Shown here one piece after another: positions 21,348 through 30,606 of a DNA stretch of 64,000 nucleotides. The notes under the pieces are model-generated. The model had not been told where the DNA came from, did no database searches, and saw nothing but the letters and a program-made list of their open reading frames with translations. Origin of the DNA: Jaminaea rosea (Eukaryota > Basidiomycota > Exobasidiomycetes > Microstromatales); contig NW_020289994.1 in NCBI RefSeq assembly GCF_003144245.1, positions 248,001 to 312,000 on the forward strand, written 5' to 3'. The position numbers and the translations under genes were made by a program. The stretch's first letter is position 1, and each line of letters opens with the position of its first letter.

Positions 21348-23244
21348 ATGACCATGGCCACGCCCGCACGCGCACCCGCTCCTACCCTCTCCCGGGCCAC
21401 GACAGTGACATCACAGGACAAGCACGATGCTTCTCCTCCCTCCAAAGGCCACGACGAAGCCAAGGGAGAGCGCTCGTCGCCGTCGGCGTCGACTGCCATC
21501 TCCGGCTTCAAGCGCTATACGATCATCGCCTGCCTTGTTCTCGCCATGTTCCTCGTTTCCCTCGATCGCACCATCTTGGGAGTTGCCGTGCCCCGCATCA
21601 CCGACGAGTTTCACTCTCTCGATGATGTTGCTTGGTACTTTTCGGCGTACTCAATCGCCAACGCTGCCTTGCAGCTCGTGTGGGGACGCATCTACAAGTT
21701 CAATCCGGCAAAGACGTGCTTCATCATTTCGGTCCTCCTCTTCGAAGTCGGCTCGGCCGTCTGCGGTGCTGCGCCCAACTCCATTGCCCTGATCATTGGT
21801 AGGGCCATCGCGGGAGCAGGTGCTGCTGGAATCTTTTCAGGCTGCATACAGATCGTCATGGCGCTCGTCCCTCTCGAGAAGAGACCGGTATTCCAGGCCT
21901 CGTTTGGCGCTGTGTTCGGCGCCGCCAGCGCAATTGGCCCTCTCCTCGGCGGTGCATTCACGCAAAAGGTCTCCTGGCGATGGTGCTTGTGAGTGTGCGC
22001 ATCCTGGCTAGCGCTACTGGCAAAGCTGACTTCTCTTTGCTCCCTTGCTCAGCTATATCAACTTGCCCCTGGCCGCGTTGGCTCTCTTCGCCGTCGTCTT
22101 CTTCTTCGACGGCGACCTCACGGACAGGAACAAGCGGAAGATGACCGTCAGCGAGCAGATCAACCAGCTTGACCCCATCGGAACTCTCCTTATCATCCCC
22201 TGTGTCACCTGCCTGCTTATTGCCCTGCAGTGGGGAGGAGCCAGATATGCCTGGAGCAACGGCCGCGTCATTGCGCTACTCGTAGTATTCGCCGTTACGC
22301 TCGTGGCTTTCATCGCATCACAAATCTGGCTCGGCGATCGAGCGAGCTTGCCTCCCAAGATCTTCATGGAGCGAAGTGTGTTGGGCTCCTTCTGGTATCT
22401 CATTCTCCTGTCGGGCTCGATGTCCACCGTCTTCTACTATGGTGAGTGCAGCGAGGTTTCATCCCCGACTAGCTCGCTGTTCATTGCTAATCAGCCACTC
22501 GTCTCGCCCCTCCACGCAGTACCAATCTGGTTCCAAGTCGTCCAAGACAAATCGCCCCTGACAGCAAGCTACCATACACTTCCTTCCATCCTGGCAATCG
22601 TCGTCGCCTCGATCTTGAACGGCGCCTTCTCGCAAAAGACGGGCTACTACACACCAGGAATGCTTGCGACGCCAATCCTAGCGAGCGTCGGAGCTGGACT
22701 CATCTCGACATGGACGCCCTCCACGTCGACGGGGCAATGGATGGGCTATCAGATCTTGTTCGGCGCCGGGATCGGCCTGGGAATGCAGGGCGGCTCTCTC
22801 GCCGTTCAAGCTGTCCTTCCTGGACCAGACATCCCCATTGGCATTGCTGCGACCTTCTTTGCTCGTGAGATGGGAGGCGCCATCTTCGTTGCCGTGGCGC
22901 AAAATCTCCTTCAGTCCAAGCTGGCAGCACAGCTGTCCGCCATCCCTCAGCTTCACAATATTGCCTCGCATCTTGCACATGCAGGGGCCAGCGAGATCAG
23001 GCAAGGTGTCGACCCGGATCAGGTTGGTCTCATTGCCCAGGCGTACAATGCTTCGCTGCGCGATGCCTGGTACCTAGCTACGGCCTGTGCCGCCGCGATG
23101 ATCGTGCCTTTTGCTCTGATTAGATGGATCAACCTCAAGAAGCGTGGGAAGAAGATTGCGGAGGAGACGAGAGAGCAGGAGTCAATGCGGGAGAAGCAGG
23201 ACCAAGCGGCAGAATCTGGCGCCGTGAAGGCCGAACAGGCCTAG
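21348..23244 (+). CDS. MFS multidrug transporter, 14-helix DHA2 type
   Basis: Exons 21348-21988, 22053-22441 and 22520-23244 give 584 residues. A hydrophilic N-terminal arm of about 50 residues precedes the first helix (YTIIACLVLAMFLVSLD). The DHA2 signature is clear: LDRTILGVAVPRITDEFHSLDDVAWYF near residue 73, the degenerate motif A loop WGRIYKFNPAK, motif C as GAASAIGPLLGGAF near 195, then WRWCFYINLP across intron 1. The length and about 14 hydrophobic segments match fungal drug/toxin/siderophore exporters (proton antiport at the plasma membrane). Substrate unknown. Intron 2 (78 nt) is a multiple of three and has no stop, so its retention would insert 26 residues after VFYY; the spliced form matches the family. 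It sits next to the secreted-protein island. Confidence 0.96.
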
Positions 23245-23647
23245 ACTGCGCGATGCCTTGCCAGGCAGCTTTCTTTGCAGGATGTACCAATGAAGGCTGC
23301 GATGCCGGAGAATGTATCGAGTGCGAAATTGCGAAGTAGTGGCAGCGCGCGAAGTCGAGCTCAGCAGGGAGGTTGACGACACTATGAGGCAACAATAGGG
23401 GAGCGAGGCCATGGCCATTGCAGCGATCGTACGCCGCTGAGGCTCAGGGAATTGTCAAGGGGCGCCGGGGCTGTACATCTCTACGGCGAAGGAGGAGTTG
23501 GCCGCTGCGTTGAGTTGCAAGCGGCAGCAAATGGACCGCCGTGTCAGCAATCGAGGCGGTGCTCGTCGCGCAGGGGGATAGCGCTTTCCTCATCTTTCTC
23601 TTCTTAAATACCACAAAGTCGACAAAAGTGTACGAGTCACCAACACG
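23245..23647. other. Intergenic between MFS gene and secreted-protein island
   Basis: These 403 bp hold the 3' flank of the transporter and the promoter of the first small secreted gene. An AT-rich TTCTTAAATA-like element lies near 23600, about 45 bp before that ATG. No gene seen. Confidence 0.45.
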
Positions 23648-24315
23648 ATGCAACTTTCTCGCTGCGCATCTCTGGCCATTATAGTCATACTCAGCTACCT
23701 ATTCACGAGCATTTGCGCAGCCCCGGCCAACCTGGTGCGTCTTTCGTCTGAAGAGAAAGCTCAATAAGCTGCTCATTGGCCTCTTGTCTCTCACAGGCTG
23801 TTGTTGCTCACAGAAACAGCCTCGATGACTTCAAGGCTGCCCGCGACATGTCAAACAGTCCGGCAGACGTTTTGGGTATCCCACGTGCTGAGAGCTGGTA
23901 TCCCACGTGCTGAGAGCTGCGCTCCTAAGTGCTCAGGCAACCAATGCTGGTGCTGCGACAGTCAATGCGCTGTCAGTCTCAAGGTCGAAGGCTGGGCGAC
24001 CAAGGGCAACCAGGTCAGCAAGCCTGGAGTCAGTTTGCATAGCTTCAAAGCCTTAGGCTGCCACCTCAAGTGCGCCGGCTACTCGTGTTGGTGTTGCGAC
24101 GATCACTGCGCAACGAGGCTCAAGGCCTCCGGGTGGTCCTTCGAGCGCAGCAAGGCCACCAAGAAGGGTGCGGGCATGAATAACTTCGAGGCTGACCTTA
24201 CCAGAGGAGGGAACGTGGGTCATATGGTAACCATCGATGAGTGAGTGGCCGAGCGTGCCAGACACCAGTGCCGACGGCATGCTAATGCTCCATCTTGATC
24301 CGGCACAGGCTTTGA
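23648..24315 (+). pseudogene. Small secreted protein with two CWCC cysteine units; frame interrupted
   Basis: Exon 1 (23648-23734) encodes a signal peptide of about 24 residues (MQLSRCASLAIIVILSYLF onward). A 62-nt intron leads in phase 0 to exon 2 from 23797. Exon 2 encodes two units about 47 residues apart with identical spacing C-x3-C-x4-C-W-C-C-x3-C followed by LKxxGW; I know no family with this pattern. A 22-bp perfect tandem duplication (23874-23895, 23896-23917) between the leader and unit 1 throws the signal-peptide frame out of the frame of the units, so the gene looks broken here. A 61-nt intron (23875-23935) would keep frame but would remove the first two cysteines of unit 1. The 3' end is either TGA 24242-24244, or, if GTGAGT at 24241 and AG at 24308 are used (CTAAT branch-like site between), a C-terminus IDEL ending at 24315. 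Confidence 0.6.
23874..23917 (+). repeat. 22-bp perfect tandem duplication
   Basis: Two adjacent identical copies, starting GGTATCCCACGTG, lie inside exon 2 of the two-unit secreted protein. The unit is not a multiple of three. It looks recent because the copies are identical. Confidence 0.95.
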
Positions 24316-24617
24316 TGGGCACACAGCGTTGCCAATCAGCGGCTTGACCGTGATGAACCGGCCGCGTGCCGCCAATGTACACACTCATGGTGTCCCCATA
24401 TTGAGGGCCCTCTGATGTTCATTTGTTCCCACTACCTTGTCATGACTCAGAGATCATCGATGAAAGCTGTGCAGTACGGCCGCGAGGGAGCAATGCCCGG
24501 CCGCTTTCTCGCCGTGCCGTTTTGTCGACTTGCTGCCTCCAGACCTTTTGCGCCTAACCAACGTGCGCCAGAACCTCTTTCATCCTTGCCATCTCGACAC
24601 GACTTACATCGCCCACC
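24316..24617. other. Intergenic within the secreted-protein island
   Basis: About 300 bp with no recognisable gene; it carries the promoter of the next small secreted gene. Confidence 0.45.
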
Positions 24618-24898
24618 ATGAGAACCGCTGCATTCGTTTTCGCTCTTACTATCGTCAGCCTCGCTGGCCTTGCTCACGCCGCATGCTGCGCTATTCCTGG
24701 ACTCAGCTGGTGAGCAGGCACGCCTCAGGTCGTAGCCAAGCTGATACGCCTAAAGCTCTCCCTCATTCGTCTTCAACTGCCGGCAGCCGTGATATCCCCT
24801 AGAATGGCTGTCCCTCGGGTGCAGTCACTTGCCGAGCGTGCGAGTGCGAGCCTAATGGATGCAACGCCATCCCTGAGATTCTCCGTGACGCGGTGTGA
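24618..24898 (+). pseudogene. Eight-cysteine small secreted protein, copy 1, with in-frame stop
   Basis: Exon 1 (24618-24709, 92 nt) encodes a signal peptide (MRTAAFVFALTIVSLAGLAHA) and the start of the mature protein with ACC. A 77-nt intron in phase 2 leads to exon 2 (24787-24898). The cysteine spacing CC-x6-C-x7-C-x6-C-x2-C-x1-C-x4-C is exactly that of the gene at 25305-25589, with the same exon-1 length and the same intron phase, so the two are tandem paralogues. In this copy one position between the third and fourth cysteine elements is a TAG codon (24800-24802), while the sequence after it keeps the family pattern. It is therefore either a young pseudogene, a sequence error, or a read-through case. 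No known family recognised. Confidence 0.65.
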
Positions 24899-25304
24899 GA
24901 CGAGGACAACGCAACTGCAGGCTTGGGGTCCTCACTGGCTAGGCAATGAGAGGCTGCGGTATCAACTTTGCGCCGAATACGCCCACGCTCAAAGCCCGCT
25001 TAGCACGCGCAAGACAATGCGACAATAATGCCGTAACACAACTTCTGTGCTTGTCTCCCTCCGCAAGCGTCTGAGCTCCCCTCGCTTTGCGGCATGGAAG
25101 TGCTGCGCGAGAGGGCTTTTGCCCACGATCGAGGGCTTTTCCCTCGCGCAATGTTGCCCCAGAGCGGGTTCACATCATGATGGCGATGCCCGCTGCCCAA
25201 AAGCTGCCGTCATCAAGCATCGCCACCTCAGCTCCTTTCTCTTTCTCGCTCCCACTTACCGCACTAATACTACTGCCTCGCCACAGATAGCCTTCTTGTA
25301 CTTT
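24899..25304. other. Intergenic between the two eight-cysteine paralogues
   Basis: These 406 bp hold no gene I can support. A short imperfect direct repeat built on GAGGGCTTTT occurs at 25111 and 25131. It contains the promoter of the downstream paralogue. Confidence 0.45.
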
Positions 25305-25589
25305 ATGAAGCTAGTCAACTGTGCCCTCGCCGTTCTCCTACTCGTCATCGCTAGGAGGGCCAATGCTTCCTGCTGCGCTACAAGCTTTGGTGGCTGGTAC
25401 GTACGTCTTATCTCATGTACCTGCCAGCGCACCACTTGACGATATCGCACTGCGGCTCGAAACGTACGCAGCACGCCTTTACCGAGCTCCATCTGCCCAG
25501 GAGGTACCACAGCTTGTCGCGACTGCGCGTGCACGCCTCAAGGTTGCCCACGCCCCCACAATGCGACGAAAACCGGCCTAATGGGATGA
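25305..25589 (+). CDS. Eight-cysteine small secreted protein, copy 2 (intact)
   Basis: Exons 25305-25396 and 25472-25589 (phase 2 intron of 75 nt, GTACGT donor) give 69 residues. A signal peptide of about 21 residues (MKLVNCALAVLLLVIARRANA) is followed by a mature peptide of about 48 residues with eight cysteines in the order CC-x6-C-x7-C-x6-C-x2-C-x1-C-x4-C. Eight cysteines in so short a secreted chain imply four disulfides. The upstream gene at 24618-24898 has the same spacing, intron phase and exon-1 length. I recognise no named family. In plant- or insect-associated fungi such proteins are often effectors or surface peptides; that role is an inference here. Confidence 0.8.
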
Positions 25590-26318
25590 AAGCGCTGAGC
25601 AAAGTGCCCAAGGCGACAACAAGGTGAAAGCGAGGCGCGTTCTGAAGCATCATCGTGTGCGCTGTTCCGACGTAGGACGGCGAGCCCTCTCGTGCCACCA
25701 GAAAGGCTGGCGCCACCAGAAAGGCTGGATTTCAAAAAGAACAAACGCGCGTTCGATCTCTAAGGCTTCGTTGAGAAGACCGCGCAATCTCTATAGAAGG
25801 CGAATGTCCGTCACCATCTCTTGACTCGACACAGCTTCTCTACTCGACACTCCACACATCAAAACAAGCTCGAGCTCCCTTCTCGCTATCTTCATTCGCA
25901 CTGATTCATTTCCAAACGCTCGAGGCGCGATATATCGTGAAGGCGCAGTGGTGTGTCGGCACTGCTGAAGCGTATTCAAAGCGCACACCGTCGTCTGACC
26001 GTTTGAGCCGCACTGCCAGCCGCTGAGGCAGAAGTGATACCGCTGTCAAGCCAGTAGAGGTTGTCAAGGTGCCGAAGTCGCCTTGGTAGGTCCGCAGGCT
26101 TGACCTTAGCCATTCGCGCTTCGCCGGATTATCCGCTCGACCAATCACCCTGAACCCTACGCATGCTCATTGGCTCGCACCATCCGAACCCTTAGGCCTA
26201 GCGAGGCTTTGTGCGAAGAGTTGATACGATACTGATTCAGCAGCAGTGCAGCTTGCCTTTGCACTTTTCACCTGTCCCTGCCCGACCCAGGCTTGGTACT
26301 GCCTACAGCTACCGCACC
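25590..26318. other. Intergenic within the secreted-protein island
   Basis: 729 bp with no supported gene. It contains a near-perfect 18-bp-period tandem duplication at 25694-25728. The rest shows only short random open frames. Confidence 0.45.
25694..25728 (+). repeat. Short tandem duplication, 18-bp period
   Basis: Two 17-bp copies of GCCACCAGAAAGGCTGG separated by one base. A second case of local tandem duplication in the secreted-protein island. Confidence 0.9.
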
Positions 26319-26891
26319 ATGGCCGTCCTCTTCTCGCTCTGGCTACTCTTGCTCCTCAGTCACTTCCCTCGCCTCTCGTATGCCGACCACTACAACTGCA
26401 CATGGGACGATGCCGAAGGCGAATCGCCTCAGAACGCAGGGTATGTCCGCTTCTGCTGGGCTCCTGTCTACTGGCACGACTACTCTCATGCAGTGTACAA
26501 CTGCGATCATCCCGTCTACGGCCACTTCGTGAAAGTCGCAGACTGGGGCTACCTCCGAGAGAATACTTTAGAATTTTCCACACCCTGCGGTGGAAAGGGC
26601 TTCGCGCCCGATCACGACTGCAACAAGTATGAGGACTGGGCGCTGTGCAATGCTGCGGCGGACGCGACGATCAACCCTGATCGATTTACGTGTCGGATGA
26701 TGCATAAGAAGGATGATTGCCAGTGGTTTGAGAGCATTGGACCGGAGGAGGTTCCTCCAGCTGTGGACATTTGGATCAAGAAAGACTTGGGAGGGAAGAC
26801 CCGGAGGAGGGAAATCCAGCAGGTAGGGGCAAGCGGGCGGCGTGCGTCTCGCGTGGAAGTTGAAGCATGCTCACATGCGATGAAGTGCTGA
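26319..26891 (+). CDS. Secreted cysteine-containing protein, 190 aa
   Basis: A single exon. ATG 26319 is chosen because it starts a strong signal peptide (MAVLFSLWLLLLLSHF, cleavage expected after LSYA near residue 22); the same frame is open 36 codons upstream but without sense. The mature part is rich in Trp, Tyr, His and Asp and has about ten cysteines, including NCTWDD, RFCWAP, TPCGGKG, HDCNKY, ALCNAA and DDCQWF. I do not recognise the family. A basic segment (KTRRRE) near residue 165 could be a processing site. A donor-like CAGGTAGGG at 26820 could splice the last 20 residues away, but no convincing partner exon is seen. It lies at the right end of the secreted island and converges on HEM13. 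Confidence 0.75.
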   Translation: MAVLFSLWLLLLLSHFPRLSYADHYNCTWDDAEGESPQNAGYVRFCWAPVYWHDYSHAVYNCDHPVYGHFVKVADWGYLRENTLEFSTPCGGKGFAPDHDCNKYEDWALCNAAADATINPDRFTCRMMHKKDDCQWFESIGPEEVPPAVDIWIKKDLGGKTRRREIQQVGASGRRASRVEVEACSHAMKC

Positions 26892-27140
26892 CGCTGTCCG
26901 GACGACCTGCTACAGCACACTCATTTGCCAGCTTTCGCAAGCTTCGAATGCGAGAGGCGTAGACGATGCTGCGAGCTAGGCGGTCCAAAATCCTACTTGA
27001 AGGCCTGTTCGTGTCTATGCTCTGTAGAATCGCCCTATCATCCTCAATCACTGCTTGCGCGCTGCTGGTGCGATATGTTTGTGATTGGTGAATGTGCTCG
27101 CCATGCTCGTCGTGCATTCTCTCTTGCGGTCTTCACGTGC

Positions 27141-28765
27141 TCAGACCCATTCTCTTGGGCTCCTCAACACCTGCTGCATCTTCTCCTCCTCACTATCCGC
27201 CATATCCCCGCTGTGCTCTCCAGGCGCAGTGGCCCCACCTCTTCCAATCGCGCCCGACCCCGAGACCGGATGCATATACTCCCACCTAGCCTTGAGGGGC
27301 AGGCTCATCAGAATACTTTCAATCCTCGCCCCGGGTGTGGCCAAGCCAAATTTCGTTCCACGATCGTATGCAAGGTTGAACTCGACGTACCTGCCTCGAC
27401 GAATGCCTTGCCAGGCAATGTGACGGGCGTCGTAGGGCGTTTGTCGACGACGCTCCAGAATGGGCAGGTACGAGGGCAGGAAGGAGTCCCCCATGCTTCG
27501 GACGGTTCTAAAGAGGGATTCAACGTCGTGCTGGCGTGAGGAGGAAGCGATGGCAGGTGCGAGACCTGCGCCACCACTGGCTGCTGCTGCTGGGCCTGAC
27601 TGCTGCTTCGTCTCCAAGAGCGCCAAGAACTCCTTCTTTTCTCTCCTCTTCCCCTCGGCCTGACCCCACGTCCCTGGCACTGTCAAGTCATCAAAAAAGA
27701 CTCCTCCGACCCCTCGATTTTCGCTCCTGTGGGGCAACCAAAAGTACTCGTCGCACCACCTCTTCCAGGCAGGATAAAAGGCCGAGTCATGCTGCGCTGC
27801 TGCGTCCCTCAGCGTGGCGTGGAAATGTTTGGCGTCCTCCTCGAAGAGGTAGATGGGAGTCAAGTCCGTCCCGCCGCCGAACCACCAGGCTGCTGGCTGT
27901 GTTGGGTTTGCTGGATCATAGCGAGGATTGGGCGAGCCGTCCTTTAGTGTGGGTGGGTGGGAGATCTCAAAGTAGCGGTAATTGAAGTGGACTGTGGGTG
28001 CAAAAGGGTTGACTGGGTGTACTACGAGGCTGAGTCCCAAGGCCACAAAGGGCATCGAGTCGATCTCTGCGTCTGGTCCTTCAAAGCGATAGTCCAATCG
28101 GGCATTGATTCGGCCGGAGTTCATCTGTTTGATGGCGCCCAAGGGTAGTTTTCCGTGGACAACGCTGATGTTGCAGCCTGCTTTTTCAAATGTTTGTCCG
28201 TCTTGAACGATGCAGGAGATGCCTTCGCCTCCCTCTTTGCGCTGCCATTGGTCGACGATGAACTTGGTTCCTGGCTCCGTCTTCTGCAAGGCAGTCACGA
28301 TGCGGTGTTGGAGGAGCTTGATGTAGGTTTCCATGCGATAGCGCATGGGCGCGTTGACATCGTCGATGAGCGAGGGATTGAGGTGTGAGATGGAGGGGAG
28401 AGATGGCTGGGGATGAGGAGAGGCGGTGGTGAGTCAGGCGATGGCATGAGATGCAAGCATACATTCGCGATGCTCACCGAGTCTGACTGCGCTTGAGTCT
28501 TCGAGGGCGCTGGCTGTGCAAGGTCATCGCATGCAACCAAGGCTGATCGCGTGCACCAGGCGACAGCCAAGACAGCCGTTGCAGCGAGGGCAGAGGCAGC
28601 TGCCATGTCCCTCGTCCTCGATGAACCAGACGTCGATGAGGCGGATGAAGAGGCGAATGAAGAGGCGAATGACCGCGATGATCGTGACAGAGTCGACTTT
28701 GAGGAGGCGGCTCGCATTCCGCCCATCCTTCTCAAAGCATTGCTCGCAGCTCGATGAGCGGCCAT
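27141..28765 (-). CDS. HEM13: Coproporphyrinogen III oxidase
   Basis: Exons 28765-28478 and 28406-27141 (71-nt intron, phase 0) give 517 residues, well above the roughly 330 of yeast Hem13. The enzyme oxidatively decarboxylates coproporphyrinogen III to protoporphyrinogen IX with O2. Family blocks are present: GGEGISCIVQDGQTFEKAG, the HFNYRYFEI region, WWFGGGTDLTP, HRSENRGVGGVFFDD, and RRGRYVEFNLAYDRGTKFGL, with PLKARWEY near the end. The extra length is an Arg/Ser-rich leader followed by a hydrophobic segment (AAASALAATAVLAVAWC, about residues 54-70) that looks like a mitochondrial inner-membrane or intermembrane-space sorting signal, plus a Gly/Ala-rich insert before the HDVESLFRTV block. 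This suggests a mitochondrial rather than cytosolic enzyme. Confidence 0.97.
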
Positions 28766-29102
28766 GCTGTGATGGTGTTGAAGCTGCTGTGGGAAGACGA
28801 AGTGACGAAGAGAAACGCTAGAAAGTAGTCGAGTTCAAGGTTCGGGCCGAGAAGCAACGTCAGGTCCAATCCGCCTTCGCGACTTCTCCCTCGCGCACGG
28901 ACGTCCCGTCTTTCTTCCGGCCGACGCCGGCGAGAAGCAACGAAAGGGGGCAAAACCGCCTCCAAGGACGATTCGAAAGGATGAGGAGGGCAAAAGGGGA
29001 CGAAATATTGTTGAATCGATTCGTATCTGTACAAAGAGGTAAAGACTCGGAGGCTGCCTCTTCAATGCCACCTCGCTCGCGCGCATCCTTTCATCTGCTT
29101 CA
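28766..29102. other. Intergenic, HEM13 promoter
   Basis: These 337 bp lie between the HEM13 start and the 3' end of the U5-40K gene, both on the minus strand. No gene seen. Confidence 0.45.
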
Positions 29103-30417
29103 TCACGGCTCAATCTCTCCCAAGAGCAACGTCCCATCCGCCGAGCTTGACACAACTGCGCGGAGTGGCAGAAGTAGGTACAGGTCAGCATCCATTCTTC
29201 TTTCACTCGCTCCTTAAAGACCCTCCACTCACCAATGGGCTCTCTCGGGTGAAGCGCCGCAGCAGTACATGTCCCTCTGTGCCCTGGCAGCTTATACACG
29301 ACTCTCCCCTTCATGTCCTCCATATCCCATACCACGCAGGTTCGATCACAGCTGCCGCTGACGACACGTTTGCCATCTCGACTCCAATCCGCCCTCACAA
29401 GGAGCGAGTCGTTGCCTCCCACGGCGGCGCCTGTGAAGGTGCCTGTCAGCCGCTCGTCTTGTGACTCTTCGCCTCCTCTTGCCCCGTTGCCATTCGAGAT
29501 GGCAAATGGCCGTACATCCCAAACTTTGAGTGTCGAGTCGAAGGAAAGGGAGAGGAGATGTGAGCCGGTAGGGGAGAGGCGTAGGCTTGAGATGGTATCT
29601 GTGTGGGAGGAGAGGGTGTAGACGACCTGTTTGCGGTGCAGGTCGTAGAGCTGGGTTGGAAACGGGAGGTCAGAGGTGCTCGGAGTGAGCTTGTGGGGGC
29701 GTTGTGTGCTGCCTCTTGTGCGCGAACACTCACATGAATCTGATTGTCGATGCCTCCTACAAACAATGAGCTCCCATCCTGTGCCCATTCAACGGCTGTG
29801 ACAGGGTAGCCCACATTGAGGACATCCAATGGCTTGCGCTCATCGGTATTCCAGACGCAGATGGTACCATCATCACTTCCACTGGCAAAGATGGTAGCAT
29901 CCGTAGGGCAAGGGGCAATGCTGTTGACGACGGCACGATGTTGGCGGAACCTGCGTACCTTGTTCGTCGGCGGCGGGGCGAGTGGAGACCAGAGGATGAT
30001 GGTGCCATCGGCCGATGCGGAGAGGAGCAGTGGTGACGAAGATGGCGCTCGTAGGAAGGCGAGGCATGTTACCGCCTTTGAATGGGAAAGGAGGGAAGTG
30101 ATGTGGTCATTCGGCGCATAGGTATGCCATATTGACACTGTATGGTCTGCACCAGCGGCAGCTATGATCTGTCCATCTGGCGAGAAGCGCACATCGAGAA
30201 TCTCCCCGGCATGGCCACCACTGAGGCTGAGGATGGGATCGCTGAGGCCGCTGGTGCGTTTGACGGTGCGAACCAAGCCTTTGTCCTTGCCGGAAGACGA
30301 GACTGTGATGAGGGATCCTGACGAGGCGTCGTCTGCGTCTTCGACTCGAGAACGCTTGACGAGGGATGTGGATGCCGCTGCGGATGTGGATGCAGAGGCG
30401 CCTCGTTTTGTGGCCAT
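29103..30417 (-). CDS. U5 snRNP 40-kDa WD-repeat protein (SNRNP40/Cwf17 type)
   Basis: Exons 30417-29734, 29650-29233 and 29155-29103 give 384 residues; phases 0 and 1 fit. Seven WD40 blades are visible, beginning with ILSLSGGHAGEILDVRFSPDGQIIAA and ADHTVSIWHTY, then SADGTIILWSP, SGSDDGTICVWN, GGIDNQIHLYDL across intron 1, LSFDSTLKVWDVRPF and SGSCDRTCVVWD, and a last blade completed by the small exon 3 (VVSSSADGTLLLGEIEP). The RPF after the fifth blade and the overall order match the U5-40K/Spf38 group, a scaffold in the U5 snRNP and spliceosome. The start is MATKRGAS, giving a short charged N-terminus; the frame is open further upstream but that runs into the EFL1 promoter. Confidence 0.92.
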
Positions 30418-30606
30418 GCTGATTGGATGGTGTGGAGAGATGAGCAGAAGAAGAAGAAGTCGTCGACTTTGGACTCGACGGCGCGCCATCGACGGAACTG
30501 GACTGGCACTCGACGGAGAGACGGAGGAAGCAAAAGATTGTCTTGATGTGCTCAGCTCCACTCGATCCTTGACTACTTTTCGTACTATCGCCTCGCCCAC
30601 TCAGTC
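30418..30606. promoter_or_regulatory. Short divergent promoter (U5-40K / EFL1)
   Basis: Only 189 bp separate the two start codons, so the promoters of the spliceosome gene and the ribosome-maturation GTPase gene must overlap or be shared. Confidence 0.6.

Noticed and set aside
23874-23917. Very short (19-nt) GT...AG segment inside the 22-bp duplication as an intron
   Set aside because: Far below any known spliceosomal intron length in fungi.
26925-27539. Plus-strand 204-codon open frame after the 190-aa secreted gene
   Set aside because: Most of it is antisense to the well-supported HEM13 exon 2; the cysteine-containing start is too short and has no signal peptide.
28835-29788. Long minus-strand frame through the 3' end of the U5-40K gene
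   Set aside because: It is exon 2 read through introns into 3' flank; the spliced form restores the last WD blade and stops at 29103.
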